From NCBI GenBank assembly GCA_910574455.1, contig CAJSYZ010000003.1:1-64000 (forward strand): 64,000 bases of DNA, given 5' to 3'. Below the pieces are notes generated by a model, which worked only from the letters and a program-made list of their open reading frames with translations, was not told where the DNA came from and did no database searches. Shown piece after piece: positions 48,801-62,100 of this stretch. This stretch comes from Trichaptum fuscoviolaceum. Taxonomy: Eukaryota; Basidiomycota; Agaricomycetes; Hymenochaetales; Trichaptaceae. Within the stretch, counting starts at the first letter, position 1, and every line of letters starts with the position of its first letter. The position numbers and the translations under genes were made by a program.

Positions 48801-51800
48801 AGTCTCATCTATTACCTACATCAATGTATTATCGGATAGAGGGTAGGAGAGGCGGTGTGCAGCGTAACGCGACCGTGACCGTGCTTGTCCGTCCCTAGCC
48901 GCTTTGGTGCGCGCGCGTGCTTCCCGCTGCATCAAAACCGCCCACTAGATTCAAATCTCTGTGCTATACCGATACGCCAGAGACCAAAAGCCTCCCTATC
49001 CCTTTTCTCCGATTTGCTCAGATCACGCTTGATCCCGAGCCCGTGCGATACATCCGAGTCTATTCTTGGCGCTGAGCCCTGAGGCTCTCCCGTCTGGTCT
49101 TCAAGCTCGAGTCGACGATTGATTTATGATGCCCAGTCTCTGGATAGCTCAGCCCTGGCTGATTCACTCAAGATGTAGAGAAGCTGTTGGTTTATTGCTT
49201 GGTGAATCTACCAAAAGACCGTGACATCGCGATGCGCAAGCTCATGCTATACTGCTATCTCACCATAAAATCATCACGGGTTTTTCACATGCTACAGGCT
49301 TTAAATGCGAAAGGCATATGCAGCATGAACACACGGCTATCAATTAGCTGGGATATATCAATGATCATCAAGGATCCGTATGAGCGCAAGAACGCAAGAG
49401 TGCAGCAAGTCTAAATATAGACACTCGCATCAGGAACACCAAGCTTGCCCCCCTCCGACGAAATCTCGGTGTAATCTCCCTGGGATTCCTGCTCGTCAAG
49501 AGGCTTGGTATCGTCGGGCGTGCCGGGGGGTGGCCTGTGGCGCTAAGGTTCGCGCATTGAGTTCCCTTTCCTTTCCTTTTACTTCTCCTTCTCCCTTTTG
49601 CTTCATTTCATCAACTTGCGCATTGGCTCATTCAACAGTACCTCTCTCCGGATCCCTCACGGCCCATCACCAGGATCAGTCTATCGCTACCAATTCACGT
49701 TTTCCACCACCTCGCGAGCTGGGACCTGCCTAATCGGATCAAAGTGTCTGGATATCTGCGCTTTGGGCTCGATTTTGAGATTTTCATCCCTACCTTTTCC
49801 GAACTGCCTACGAAGGCGAGTGCATAAGATGCGTCTCCCACATAGCTGCCATACTCTATGGGTGGTGGTATCCACTGTACCTGTATTTCTGCTGACACAG
49901 ACGGGAGGGCGGATGTGTGATCGGCGCTTTGTCGCTCGTAAATCCGGTTTGCTCCCGGATCTGCGGCTGCTAATTGTATGGTTCTGGGCGCACCTGAACG
50001 AGCTCTCCAAGCAGGACAGATATTGGAAAGCAACCCGGACAGCATGCTTTCTTCCTGGAGCACAGTGTATGTATGTGTGTGTACAAGTTTGTGCGTGGGA
50101 AGCTGAACTAATGATACTGTAGTATGCCAGTGATGCAACCGGTGCCGCTGATGACGTCCAATTATCCGGCATCAAAGCAGTATTTCTCGCGCACAGACAA
50201 CGCTCGGTGCACGGCCGTTCTCCTTTCTGCCAACTACAGGCTACACACTCAGTCAGGAGTTATGAAGGTGGAAGGGTGAGAGAAGGCGCTTCCTCAACAC
50301 AGGCGGGCATTAGAGGGGCTGTTTGAGCAGACGATCTCGACGTCATAAGCAGCCCTTGAGCATGAGATTGCATGAAATGAAAGCCCGAAGACTAATTCAT
50401 CCCGCAAATCAGCAACACTACGTCAGTGTCCAGTGTGTAGACTGCAGCGCTCTGCATAGCGGTCATACACTCGAAAGCGTACACGCGCAAATCCCCAGAT
50501 TTTCCCCATCCGGCCACTCTTTCCCTGTTGTCGCTTGTACGGGAAAGTGCGAGACAACCTTACTTACTGTATTGTATTACCCCATTACCTCGTCAGGTAC
50601 GGGAACGGCGGTGGCATAACATACCTGGACATACAGTACTCATCTGTCATGTCCGTGCGCTCAGTTGGACGGATGCATTGGAGTCAAATGTTCTGCTGAA
50701 TACCTCAGCTGCATATATTCAGCTCTGCGCCTCGCAGCTCGCGCGAGTCACCGGTGTCTCCGTCTCCGTCTCCGCAATATGTATGCAAACATATGCAGCG
50801 GCGGCCTAAGACTGAGAACATATGTATCAAAGGGCAAGGATCAAAGTCGAAAAAAAAAGCCGGCGGGCCGGCGGGCCTCAATTCATACATAGTATACAAG
50901 CTCCCATGGCCACGTACTTGGAACGTCAATCTGACAATGGACCCTTAAATTCAATGGCATATGACCAGTTCAGCTGGGATTTGCAAGGCTCGGAAAAACG
51001 GAGGGGTTTTGAGGTTTGCAAAGCTTGGACAAACGATGGGGTTTACGTCGTTTAGAGTCGGAGATCCGGAATCCGGTCTGCGCAGGCTGTCACCGATGTG
51101 ACGCCACCGTGACTCAGCTTCGAGTCGAATCTGTGATGATGGCCCGGGGTCTCTGGAGTCTGGCATGAACATTGACCATCATGCATTGAGCAGTGCAAGC
51201 GCTCGAGGCACACGGATATAACCACGCTGTCGACAGTCAACTTGAACCTGTTCTGGAGTAAGGAGAAACCCCGCATCTAGTCGACTTTAATATCAGACTG
51301 AAGTTGAACCCTTGAGTCCTGTCTCCTTCCTCCTCTCCGTGTGCACGCTCGTATCGCTGAGCATGCTAAACCCGATTCCGAGGTTGATCGTCTGTTGCCA
51401 CTGGTCAGTGAGCACTCTGTGAATCGGTGTATGTATGTACATGCATACATAAGGTGCTTCGTCTTTACCGCGAGATACTAGACATACCGTGACTTCCGGA
51501 CGCGAACACAGCGAATCGGGGTAATTGAGATCTGCATACACATGGACCGTGGCTCATACAGTAGGTCTCTGTTTAAAAGACTGTGTAGGATCTGCGTCTG
51601 GAATTCATGTGCACAATTAAATGTATAATTGTCAATAGTTCCAGTCCCGAGTGTCAATGTTAGTATTTGATGGACCCTTAGTCAACAATAAAAGAGTACC
51701 TAAAGGTAGACTACAAAAACAAGAGTCGTGATGGAGCGTGATAATCTTTAACGAGGGTCTGTGCATGAGTGCTTCGTGCGTGAGCAATTGGTAAGGCGAG

Positions 51801-51865
51801 GAGACAGATAATTGGTTGCTCAGATGTTGTGTTGATTGTTAGTGCATGTAATTAATCACAGCATC
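42810..51865. repeat. Large noncoding repeat, copy A (about 9 kb)
   Basis: Colinear with copy B over its whole length. Anchor pairs (A with B): 43,873 with 56,755; 44,311 with 57,146; 46,143 with 58,660; 47,341 with 59,614; 48,118 with 60,373; 49,380 with 61,650; 49,828 with 62,088; 50,403 with 62,735; 51,645 with 63,800. The offset falls slowly from about 12.9 to 12.2 kb, so copy B has net deletions. Many anchors run tens of bases with few mismatches, for example gatcggcgctttgtcgctcg at 49,920 and 62,178. Neither copy holds a long conserved open frame, transposase, reverse transcriptase or tRNA. The 65-codon frame at 47,329 in A has an in-frame stop in B. The right edge near 51,860 ends in gattgttagtgcatgtaatt. 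Confidence 0.8.
43890..45275. repeat. Internal tandem duplication within copy A (unit about 0.85 kb)
   Basis: Segment 43,912-44,050 (ttcgaagacttc, taccgcacgttcctgattg, catcattgccatcgcc-like words) resembles 44,769-44,910. Segment 44,305-44,450 (gcctgacagggagaaactt..., tatatgtgggtc) resembles 45,125-45,270. Copy B shows the same pair at about 56,795-57,250 and 57,580-58,075, so the internal duplication predates the A/B duplication. Confidence 0.6.
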
Positions 51866-53540
51866 GCATCTGACGTTTTCTGGGTTTATACCGTATGAGT
51901 ACTGTGATTTTGTTCCGGGTGTATGATCCAGTCAATGCGTAGGAATACGCACTGGCATTGCCTCGTATTTACTACTGGGCGCTTATCCTTCACATTAGTG
52001 GAGCTGAGAAGGTACATTTATAATATATTATTCGACGTCAAGGTACAAGTTGCAAGTTGCAACCATTCACCCAACCTCCTTTCAGAATCCCTAAGCTCAG
52101 TCTTCTACGCACAAAATTGTGGAGCAGAATCATCTTTGTTAATGAACATGAACTCGGGCATCCCGGAACGTTAGAAGAAGCAGGAAGCACATTGGATGAG
52201 TACGTGATCAAATCCAAGCTTCCCGGATGTAAGCACGCGACGCAGGAAGGCAGGAAATAGCAGCGAGCTCGATATGGCGAGTATCCCATCCGGGTGTCGG
52301 AGGTCGGAATCAAACGAGTAAACCTCGGAAGCTTCAAGAGTTAGGACCCCTCGCGACAGAAATAATTCTACGGTTCACGGGTGCACCTGGAACTTGGCAC
52401 GTACTGGATATTCTCCGGGCGTTATGCCATTGATAGACTCGTAGCCAGTCGCAATTTATCTTTGAGGTTTGGAGGTGGATAAATGAAGCGACTGGTAGTA
52501 CTCAATCAGAGGGAGGCCAGTCACCTCATTGTGACCTATGGGTCACAGTGTGCCTGAGTAATAAGCTTAGTGGTGGCAGTTTTTTGTCGGGTTTCTTAAG
52601 TTGCCGGTAGCTTCCGAAGCCCGGACACATTCTTTGAACCGGACTTGCGGTCATGGGAGGCTCTGGAACTTGTTCAAAGCCTGTGTCAACGCTCGGGTGC
52701 GGAGAGGCTGATATATCAAGCACATTGTAAGGTGTTGCGCTTGCTTTCGAAGGTGTCTCGAATTGCGACAATGCGCTCAAGCTGTTCGGAGTCGCGCAAC
52801 ATCTTCTTTTAGTTGCGGATACACTCGTTTCGCATTAAGCTCACCTGGAGTTAAATGAGTGAATGTTATATGTTGAGTACACCCCCTAATGAACGCTTCA
52901 GCGGTGTAGAATACTGCATAAATTAACTACGACATAAATACGACGCTGTGGTACATTGTAGGAAAAGAGGCGCGTAGTAGATGCGCGTCGTGCGACCTAT
53001 GACCGGCGCAACTTGCGTGTGACTTTTACACTCGATTTAGTTTACTCTCACGGGCTTCGGGAGAATCCCGAGTCTATTCCTCACATGGACATGCCTCTAT
53101 ATATGGACATGCCTCCTAATACGGATGTATCTCAGGTTACTGTACTACTTCCTGATTGAGTAAATCCAGTCGTTATATTTATCTCCCTACCAACCACCCG
53201 ATAAATTCACGACTGGTTCGAGTCTATGCCATTGAGTACCACCTGATTTATCATTTTCGGCGGGAGCACTACTAGCCCGTTGAGGGAATGGGCGATATGT
53301 CCGTTTTTGTATTGCACCGATTGGCTCTTCGCTGTCCCTTCTGCATCTCTTCCTTACTTTCTCCTCCTGCGGCGAGTTCGTATAAATGAGCAGCCATGCT
53401 GACCCCTTCCGACACGACCGACGACTTACCCCGCACTCGATACAGCACAGTTACAACAGCCTGCGCCGACTATATACTGTGTAGTGTATCGAGTCTCGAC
53501 CCCCAGATCGCTGTCGCCGACCACTGACCGCTGAGGCACG
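51866..53540. other. Spacer between copy A and the bZIP gene, including its promoter
   Basis: No gene is supported in 51,866-53,370. The block 53,197-53,224 is a near-identical partner of 21,091-21,118. A TATAAAT at 53,381-53,387 lies 154 bp before the bZIP start codon, followed by an apparent 5' leader. The leader holds a 43-codon upstream open frame (53,396-53,527) ending 13 nt before the main ATG. Confidence 0.5.
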
Positions 53541-55830
53541 ATGTACGAACTTGAAAGATCGCCAATGTCCATCGAGGCTGCTTGGGAACACTCCCAATAC
53601 CACTCTCACTCTCACTCTCACCCTCACCGTCAACACTCGCAGCACATCCTAAACCACGCAGCGTATCAAAATCAGCGCCTGCAAGTCGAATCAAATCAGT
53701 TTCAGTTCGGTTACAGCGCAGCCTTCCCGCAGTACACCATCCCGCCCATCTCGCCCGTCTCTCCATCCACTTCCTCCATCTCCTCATCGTCGAGCGCAGA
53801 GCCGACGACACCGCTCGGCGCTGACTACCTCGTGCGGCGAGCTTTCGGCGACTTTAACATCCACTCTAACAGCGCCCACGGTATCGACATCGACGCGAAC
53901 ACCTGCCTGCCCACGCATCAGCTCTTCGACTTCGACTTTGCTCAGCTGGCACACGGTGGACCGCCTTCACCCTCCCTCACATCTTCGTCGACCACCGACT
54001 CGCACGGCGCGTCGCTCATGTCGCCCACGTCGCCCATGACGTCCGTACCCTCCAACATCTCCTCCGCTGCAGACGCCTACAACGACCTGGACGCCGAGCT
54101 CGACGAAGATGATGCCCCACCCGCATCCACATCTCGCCCTTCACCCGCAAAACGCACCACCTCGCAAACAACGTCGACACCAACGAAAAAAGCCCGCGCA
54201 AGCAACAGCATCTCCACGAAGGACTTCGTCCCGCCCGACGTCACGGGCCTCTCGAAGCGCGAAGCGCGGCTCGTCAAGAACCGCGCGGCGGCCTTCCTCT
54301 CGCGCCAGCGTAAGCGCGAGGAGTTTGAGTTGATGGAGATGTGCGTTTCTTCGCCCTTCACGTTTACTTTTTTTCACTTCTTGGATTGTTGCTGACAACG
54401 ATGATGGCTTAGACGCGTCGCCGAGCTCGAGCAAGAGAACGCACGTCTGAAATCACTCGTCGAGAATCCCACTTCCCCAGCTTCACCCACCACGACCACG
54501 ACCGCTTCCTCTTCCTCTTCCTCAACCGCGTCACGCACATCACCGACACGAACGTCACCCGACATCGAACAACTGCGCGCCCAGCTCGCCGCAGCGCGTC
54601 AGCGCGAGAACGAGCTCGCGGAGCGCCTCGAGCGCGTCAAGTACCAGGCGCAGCGCGAGCACGCGCGTGAGCGGGAAGAGTTGGTTCGGTTGCGCGCTTT
54701 GGTTTCGTCGGTATCAACTGCGAGTGGAAGTAAGGGTGAGGGAAGAGATGAAGTGGTGATGGTGAAAGAAGAAGATGACCGAGAAGGCGGGAGCGACACA
54801 ACGAGCAGCGGGACGAGCACACCCGTGAACCCGATGAAGAACATACTCGCGAACCCGAGGAGTGGGGCTAGTTTGGGGTTGATGGTGTGTTCCTTCATCT
54901 CTTTCTCTTTCCTTCTTCATTGTCTGACATAACTACCCGCAGGTCCTCCTCTGCGCTCTCCCCTCCCTCCTTTCCTCCTCCACATCTTCTACCTCCTCTT
55001 CACTGCCGACAGCCTCGTCCTTCCTCGACGTCCACTCCACCTCCGCGTTCGACACGTCGTCAGCAATGCTCCCAACGACTGAAAGCGCACTGGATTGGGA
55101 ATTCGACTGGGCGGGGCGACCGCGCGCTCGTTCGTCTTCTCGGCCCTCCACTTCCTCCTCATCAACTGCCGTCTCGCATGTACAGATGGACGTCGACCAC
55201 CACGGCGATGAGAGAAGATCGAAATCCGAATGGACGAAACTCGAATTCGATTCAGACGTAGACGCGCTGTCCGACCCCAGCTTCGGCCTCAGCCTGAGCG
55301 CGCTCGACATATCGTTCGAGACGCGTCGCACGAACGACGGGAGTGGTCGAGTAAGGGTTCGCGTGCACTCCTCGTCTGCCTCATCCTCATCTTTGTCATC
55401 GTCGTCTACATCGTCGGTTTCTCTCTCTTCGTCATCTCGTCGTACCCAGCAAACAAAGCAAAACCAACTCAGCCTCCCCAACTGCGAAGAGTTAGAGAGC
55501 GACGAAGAAAGGGAGGATCTCGGGCCGTTCCTCACCTCCGCCCCATCGTCTGCTTCTAGATCGCAGTCGATGCTGGAGGGTCTGAACCTCGGCTACGGAT
55601 TGAACAACTACAACGGGCTTAACCACTTCGGGATGATCGACTTGATGGGTGATTTAGGCACGGGCATGGGCATGCCCTTCCCGGGCACGCCTGTCTACGG
55701 ACTCGTCGCAGACGCATCTTCCCCTCACGTACATGGAGCGATGAAACGCCGAGTCCGTATTGCATTGGCGCGCCTTCCTCATGCGGGCGGGGAGGGTGGC
55801 GAGTGGGACGTCCTTGAGGTCGCTGCGTGA
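53541..55830 (+). CDS. bZIP transcription factor with C-terminal hydrophobic segment
   Basis: Three exons (53,541-54,340; 54,413-54,884; 54,943-55,830) join in frame to 719 residues. The N-terminal 230 residues are low complexity (an HS repeat near residue 20, then S/P/T-rich). The bZIP lies at about residues 235-285. Its basic region has the canonical N-x-AA-x-x-SR pattern within LVKNRAAAFLSRQRKREEFE, followed by a leucine zipper RVAELEQENARLKSLV that starts just after the first intron. A second coiled coil (ELAERLERVKYQAQREHARE) follows. At about residues 415-432, split by intron 2, there is a short hydrophobic stretch LGLMVLLCALPSLL, conserved in basidiomycete bZIPs of this type. It is reminiscent of membrane-tethered ATF6/CREB3-like factors, although tethering is only inferred. 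The C-terminal 290 residues are acidic and S-rich with GMIDLMGDLGTGMGMPFPG near the end. It is flanked on both sides by copies of the large noncoding repeat. A decayed paralogue lies near 2.5 kb. Confidence 0.88.
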
Positions 55831-56179
55831 GACCTTCGTCCTTGCTTTCATAAAAAACTGAGGTGTATTGTATCTCGTCACCATTGTATTCCATTGTATC
55901 TCGTCGTCATTTCTTAAAGCTATTCTATCATATCACTCGTTGTTGCTTTGTACTCCTTCCCTCTCATCCTTGCTCTCGCTCTCGTGCTTTCCTTTCTCAT
56001 GATACCAATCCTTCGTCATATCCCGCTTATACTTATGCGCGTCTCAGTTTTATTGTATGCTTTACTCTGTTCCATCATCTCCTCCTATGTTATGAACTAA
56101 TTTATCTCGGAAATAAACATGGATGTATCATAGATGTAGTGCAATCAAGAACTTGACCAGAACCTCTATTTCATTGCAA

Positions 56180-59100
56180 GGGACTCTGACTCTGTATCGA
56201 GAAAATACAAGATCGGTCGATAACCTAAGTCTGCGGCATAAGGGTCAGCACCATTCACTTTTTGCATCCGAGCGATCGGCCACCTACAGTATGAGGTCAT
56301 GCATATCTATTCAGTTCGTCTGCCTGTGTCTGCGGGGAATGCGGGGAAACATGAAAGTTGTGCCCAGATCTGTTTGGAATTCGGAAGACGCCGAAACTGA
56401 GTTTCAAGTTGTCAGCCTGAGTGGTGCCTTGGTCGAAGTGGCACTTACTCTCGACCATCATGTACGTCTCTTGGTCAGCTTGAAGATACCACCAGTTTCC
56501 CTTGCAAAGGTCTTATACATTTCGAAGAAATATATTGCGATGAAGTTGACCAATGTAGAAGTCAGTAATGCTTCTGGGCTCTTGGGCGACTCTTTTGCCT
56601 ATGCCACAATGACTAACCTCGACTTTGCTGCAGGATCCTCGCATCCCAAGTCTTTTCGCCTCGCAAGCACCAGTCCTCTTCTTTTACTTTTCCGAAGCAC
56701 ATCCACCCTCACGAATCTGGTTCAAAGTACAAAGCACAATAAGCTTCTACTTCCACCGTGGTACTTCCGTCCGATGACCTCTGGGCCCGGACGTTTCGAA
56801 GACTTCATATACCACACGTTCCTGATTGCCCAAGATTGGCTCTCGACGACGGCCGTAACCACGGCCATCGATTGAATCTCGGACTATTCAGGACATCGTC
56901 CGTCAATCGCCAGTCCCTTGGTCGTCTGCCAATCTCCGCACAACCTCATTGATTGAGCATGCCCCCATGATTGGTTTCAGTCGAGTCTCCGGGACGTTCT
57001 AACAAGGTTTGTATTGTTGCTCTTGAAAGCATCCTCGGTAAATGACTACTTTATCCTATCAGGCATATAGTGACTATTAGCACCGCTCAACATCCCGGAC
57101 CGAATCCACTCCTTCTATAGCCTTGAGCCACGGATGCTGGACAGGGAGAAACTTCGCGATAATTGGCCTGGACAGTTGTGGACTGCCTTCGTCGTGACCA
57201 CCATCCGGGGACTGGGGAATCTAGCTTTTCATTTGCCATATGTGGGTCGTGATTCAGTGCTCATGGCTGCGACTTACCGGGGCACCTTTTTAGATGTCGG
57301 TGTCAGGTCTGGCATCTTCTGGAACGATGGTCTGAGAAAGCTGCTTTCAGGCGACGTCTCGGAAGCTGAATAGCGGGGCTTGACGGCTGGGACAGTGTTT
57401 CAAATCACTCACCCAATGTTACTTGCTCAAACATCTTACGCGGACAATCTATCTTCATTGATATATACCGAACGCTCCAGAGTGCGAAAGTAGGTGCATA
57501 CCAGCTACAATTTAGCTCCTCTATAATCAGCTGATGTAACTTGATGAAGTTATTCCTTCGCAAACCACTCGGATTCACTCCGCTATATCGTCCTACCGTA
57601 TGACCCTGATTGTCCAGGATGGGCCCTTTGAGATCGTGACCATGATCCGTTCACCAATGAATTCTCGGACTTATCCCAGACGTTCTTAGCCATCGCCAAT
57701 CCCCTGGACAGCTGTCGATCCCCCGCATCTACAGAACAGGGTGCCCAGCGTGCTGACTCATTTCGACTTCGGGATAGGACAGTCCCTCTCGTTAGGTCCA
57801 TGGTCCGTCCCCAGAAAACCGCAGGAATGGCTTCATGCCGTGCATGGCATCCTCGGATACTCTTCGAGCGCATGACCTGTCTGATTCTGCGCACGGGAGA
57901 CAACTCTTCTGAGTCCCATTTGACTAATATTGGGATTGCCTGCCATGCCAGCCAGGGTGAAGCTTTGCAAGAACCTGTTGCCTGCTCTGGGACTTCGAGT
58001 TTGACATCCGGGGTTAGGTGACCTCGAGTGCAGGCGGAGGAATTAGCGTGCAGGCTTCCATATGTGGGTCGAAATTCAGTTCAGATCCATCAGTAATGTA
58101 GAAACTGTTAGTGGAATTCCTAACGATGTTGTTTCACAGGTTACTGTTTACGCAAAACGCGGGGACAAGAAACGTAGGTGTGTAAAGCGAACTTGGTCTT
58201 ATTCACGATGGTCTTCGGTTTACCCATAACGCAACATCATCAAAGCAGACACTTGATTGGAAGGGAAGAGCTTGATGGTATAATAGGACATGGGAACTAT
58301 GGAAGACCGGTCCGGCACTCAGCGTAGCGTGAGTAGGAAATCCCAGCCCAGACTACATATTTGCTTTTAAATCACTAATGAAAAATTCTCTGTCGCTGAG
58401 GATTCACTTAGGCACACATATTGATCTTCCCTTTGTGTTCATTGCATCATGGACATTTGAGACTAGGTACGTCTGTTTCACCTAATGAAGATTAAACGCC
58501 CGAGCACTCACTGTAATAGTTCCTACTCACTAGAGTGACAAAGCATCAACCTGCTGAAACACGACTTTCGCAAGTCATTGTCTCCGTAATAGATACGGAT
58601 AGGTACCCCCGCGCCCGTCGACTACCGTCGTCCCTGCTTTTCTCGAGTAGTACCCGTCCTCACCGCCAAGTTCGACATTCCGAATGGTCAAAGGCAGCTT
58701 ACCCAAAGCAGGACTTGCTTTCCCTTCTAACTCTGGCGATTTCTCCGTAAGTGTTTCCTCCGATGTACTCTAATTAACCTCGGGCAAAGAGATTTCGACG
58801 GGTTGGCTTCTTCATTCAGTGATCAATGATCAATGATCTCCGTATCGCCGTCGCTTCGTAATTGCATGCGCGCATGTGTGGCAATGTCTCTTGAATAGCC
58901 AGTCGTGTAATCCTCGTTGGTTTGGCTGGGACAAATTGTCGGCGTACTTTTGCTTTGGCCTCGCGCATCAGTAACGACGGCCCAATATAGGGCTCAGTGT
59001 TGCGGTTTAAAGGGCACATTCATGCTGATTGCTCCTGAATGAGTCATTCAACACGTCCGCGCGCTGCAGCTTGTGTTCTCGATCTATGACATCAGACTTT

Positions 59101-62100
59101 GATCAGCGTTTATCCTTTTTCATTCTCTCACATGAAGTATTCACTCTCATCGCCCGCAGAATACTCGCTCTTTTCTCCATTATCTAGTTTTCGGCCGGAG
59201 AATGCATGAGACGGTAATTTATAGTACTACAACCGAGGTCACCAGTGGCTTTCTATTCAAGGTCAGATTCGTGGCCGCTCTAAAGGCGCCTTGGGCCCAT
59301 ATCGAGCAACCTCGGGATCTCGAGCGGCGCTGGACCAAATGGTCGAGCATATGCTAATCAGACTTGATCTGCAATGGATCAGAAGCGCTATGTTATCTAT
59401 CGACGAGGAGAACACATGGCTATGGCTACCAGGTGAAGACACTCCGGGTCCGATAGGGCGTAATCGAAGCTGCTCGTTCGCCGGCCGCACAATATCTAAA
59501 CTCCCTCCTACCTACCCTCGACTAGTGGCGAACATAGCTTCGTACCTAGTAAGCCACAAGCCTGCCTTCAAGAATAACCATGTCGAGTGACCGCTTTTGG
59601 TGTGTCCATTCCCATGGGACCTATTTCCTGCAGGCCTGCTTTCGTCCAGCCGCCACGCCCGTCAGCGTCAGCTGTAACTACACCTGAAGGGACCGTAAAG
59701 GACAACGAGACACATCGTGAATGACGTCCGGCTATTGAATACAAGCGTTCGCTCCCGGCAGCGCCGACCCAATCCGACCATACGCTACCTCAACTGTGAC
59801 AAACGCCGCTGCCCTCATGCTCGCCATCGCCTATTATCCTTCGAGGAAGTCTTGATATCTACCTGCTTCATCGAGAATCCGTAGGGATCGCCACATATGG
59901 CCCTTTGATCTTATCCTATCGCCGTCGTCTCATTTTTGGATGTGATCCCAGATAGCCCTTCGACAACCGCGCCGGTCCATTCTCCGCTCCTTCGCGCGAT
60001 GCTTGATGCTTGATTCCTTCGATTGTCTGGGTGGATGGTGAGGATGATGATGTTAAGTTGGGGTTGCATTGGGGAAGAAAATGTACCGCCTCTGCATAAA
60101 GTAAGTACATATCTTACATCAAATCGTGCCTACATTTTCCAATCACATCCAAACTGAAAGAATGTGCTTTGTCCTCAGTTCTGAAGATTCTAACCCATGC
60201 GCCTTTAGTCTTCCACGAAGATGTATTACACCACTCGGACCGGCTAGCGGTCCTGACTTCTTACCTTTCATTTGCACCCACAAATCTACACAGTATGAAA
60301 CCAATCATCCATTCACAATGAGGAGTCCGGCCCTTCCAGTCATGCATGGACAAGGGACCACTTAACTCTAGTATCTAAGCTCCGACCTTTCAGCCGCTTT
60401 ATCAAAACCGTCTTTTCGAAAGAACTTTGCGGGCTTCGTACCCCTCAACCGTTTCTTTAACTTGAAGCATCCTTTACCCCGCTTTTTCGCATGGGTCGTT
60501 ACGGCACCTCCCGTCCAACCCGACATCTATCACAGTTCGCGTTGCTTCGACGGCCCCTGGATGGAAGTCGAAGCCGGTACATGCGGGGCGTTTAGCCGGC
60601 CTTGATGATTGATTTTTGGGAAGCAGAATAAAAGATATCTAGATTTAGTACGTTTGCCCAGTCTTTTCGGCCATTTACTCTTTTTTAATGCTAACTCTTA
60701 TGCATATGTTAAAATAAGAAATGAAACACTCCTTTCGATGCTCTATCAAGCGCTACCGTGACCACGAGTGGACCACGACCCTACTAGTATCACATTTGAT
60801 AATTCATAGAAGCTGCAAGGTTGGATCGGTCCGGCAATCTCGGCTCAGTCTGCCATTCTCGACCCCTCTTCCCATCTTCGCCATCATCCCAGGCGTCGGA
60901 TCACATCTATCCTTCCTGCAACCTCCCACTTCTTCCCAGCATTCATGCCCGAGACCCTGCGTCCTGGAACCTTACTTGGACTATGCTCTGCGGGGCGTTA
61001 ATCGCACCTTTATCACCCATTATCTACTCCAGCTCTTTTTTCATCAGGGATAGATGCAAGTCTCATCTGTCACCTATCATCCTTGTAACATCGGATAGAG
61101 GACAGGGAAGGCGATTTCGGTATTTGGTGCACAGTATAGCTTAAAGCATCCGTGAGGTGCTCGTCCGTCTCTAGCCGCTTTCCTGCGCACCCATGTTTCC
61201 CGCTGCATCAAAGCTGATCGCCAGACTCAAATCTCTGTGCTACACAAATACCCCAGAGAGCAAAGGCCTTCTGTCCCTTTTCTTCGATTTGCTCGGATCT
61301 CGCTTGATCCCGAGTCCATGCGAGGCATCTATTCTTAGCGCTGAATCGTCTCCCGGGCGCGAGTCGAGGGACGATTAGTGCCTAGCCTCCAGATAGCCTA
61401 GCTCTGGCCGACTTACTCAAAGGCATCTGGATGGTGGTATTAAAGCTGATGACTTATGCCTTGGGGAATCTGCGATTTACTTATCATGTCTTTCACAAAG
61501 AGAGTCATAGCCATGCGCTAGCACATTGCTATCTCACCTTAAAATCACATGCAACAGGCTTGACGCAAAAAGTGTAAGCAGTATGAGCACACGGCCTTCA
61601 ACTACAGTATGTAGCTGTACTGTATATCAATAATGATCATCGAGGATCCGTATGAGCGCAAGAGCGCAAGAGAGCAGGTCGGTCTAGATATATATAGACA
61701 TCATCAGGAACACCAGGATGACCCCCGTGCTCGAAGAAATCTCGGCGTAATCTTTCTGGTGTTCACTGTCCCCGCTCGTGAGGAGACCTGGGGTCACCGT
61801 ACGTGCCGCTTTACTGGCGGATGGTGGTCCGTGGCCCGTATACCTCGCTCCTTTTCCTTTCCTTCAACTCCATCCATTAGCACGTCTAATTTGTAGAAGC
61901 AGAAGCAAACCCTCACACGGCCCACCAAAACGATCAGGCTATCGACTGCGAATCACATCTTTACCCGCTCTGACGACCCGGGACTCAGCAGGACCTGCCT
62001 TTTAGGACCAAGAGCTCTAGGATATCTGCGCTTCAGTCTCGATTTTCTACCGTGTCCGAGCTGGCTACGAAGACACATGCACAGCTCGCGTCTCCCGCAT

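Noticed and set aside
53386..53484. A second upstream open frame starting inside the TATA box of the bZIP gene
   Set aside because: Its ATG overlaps TATAAATG, so if that box is used the ATG would not be in the mRNA.
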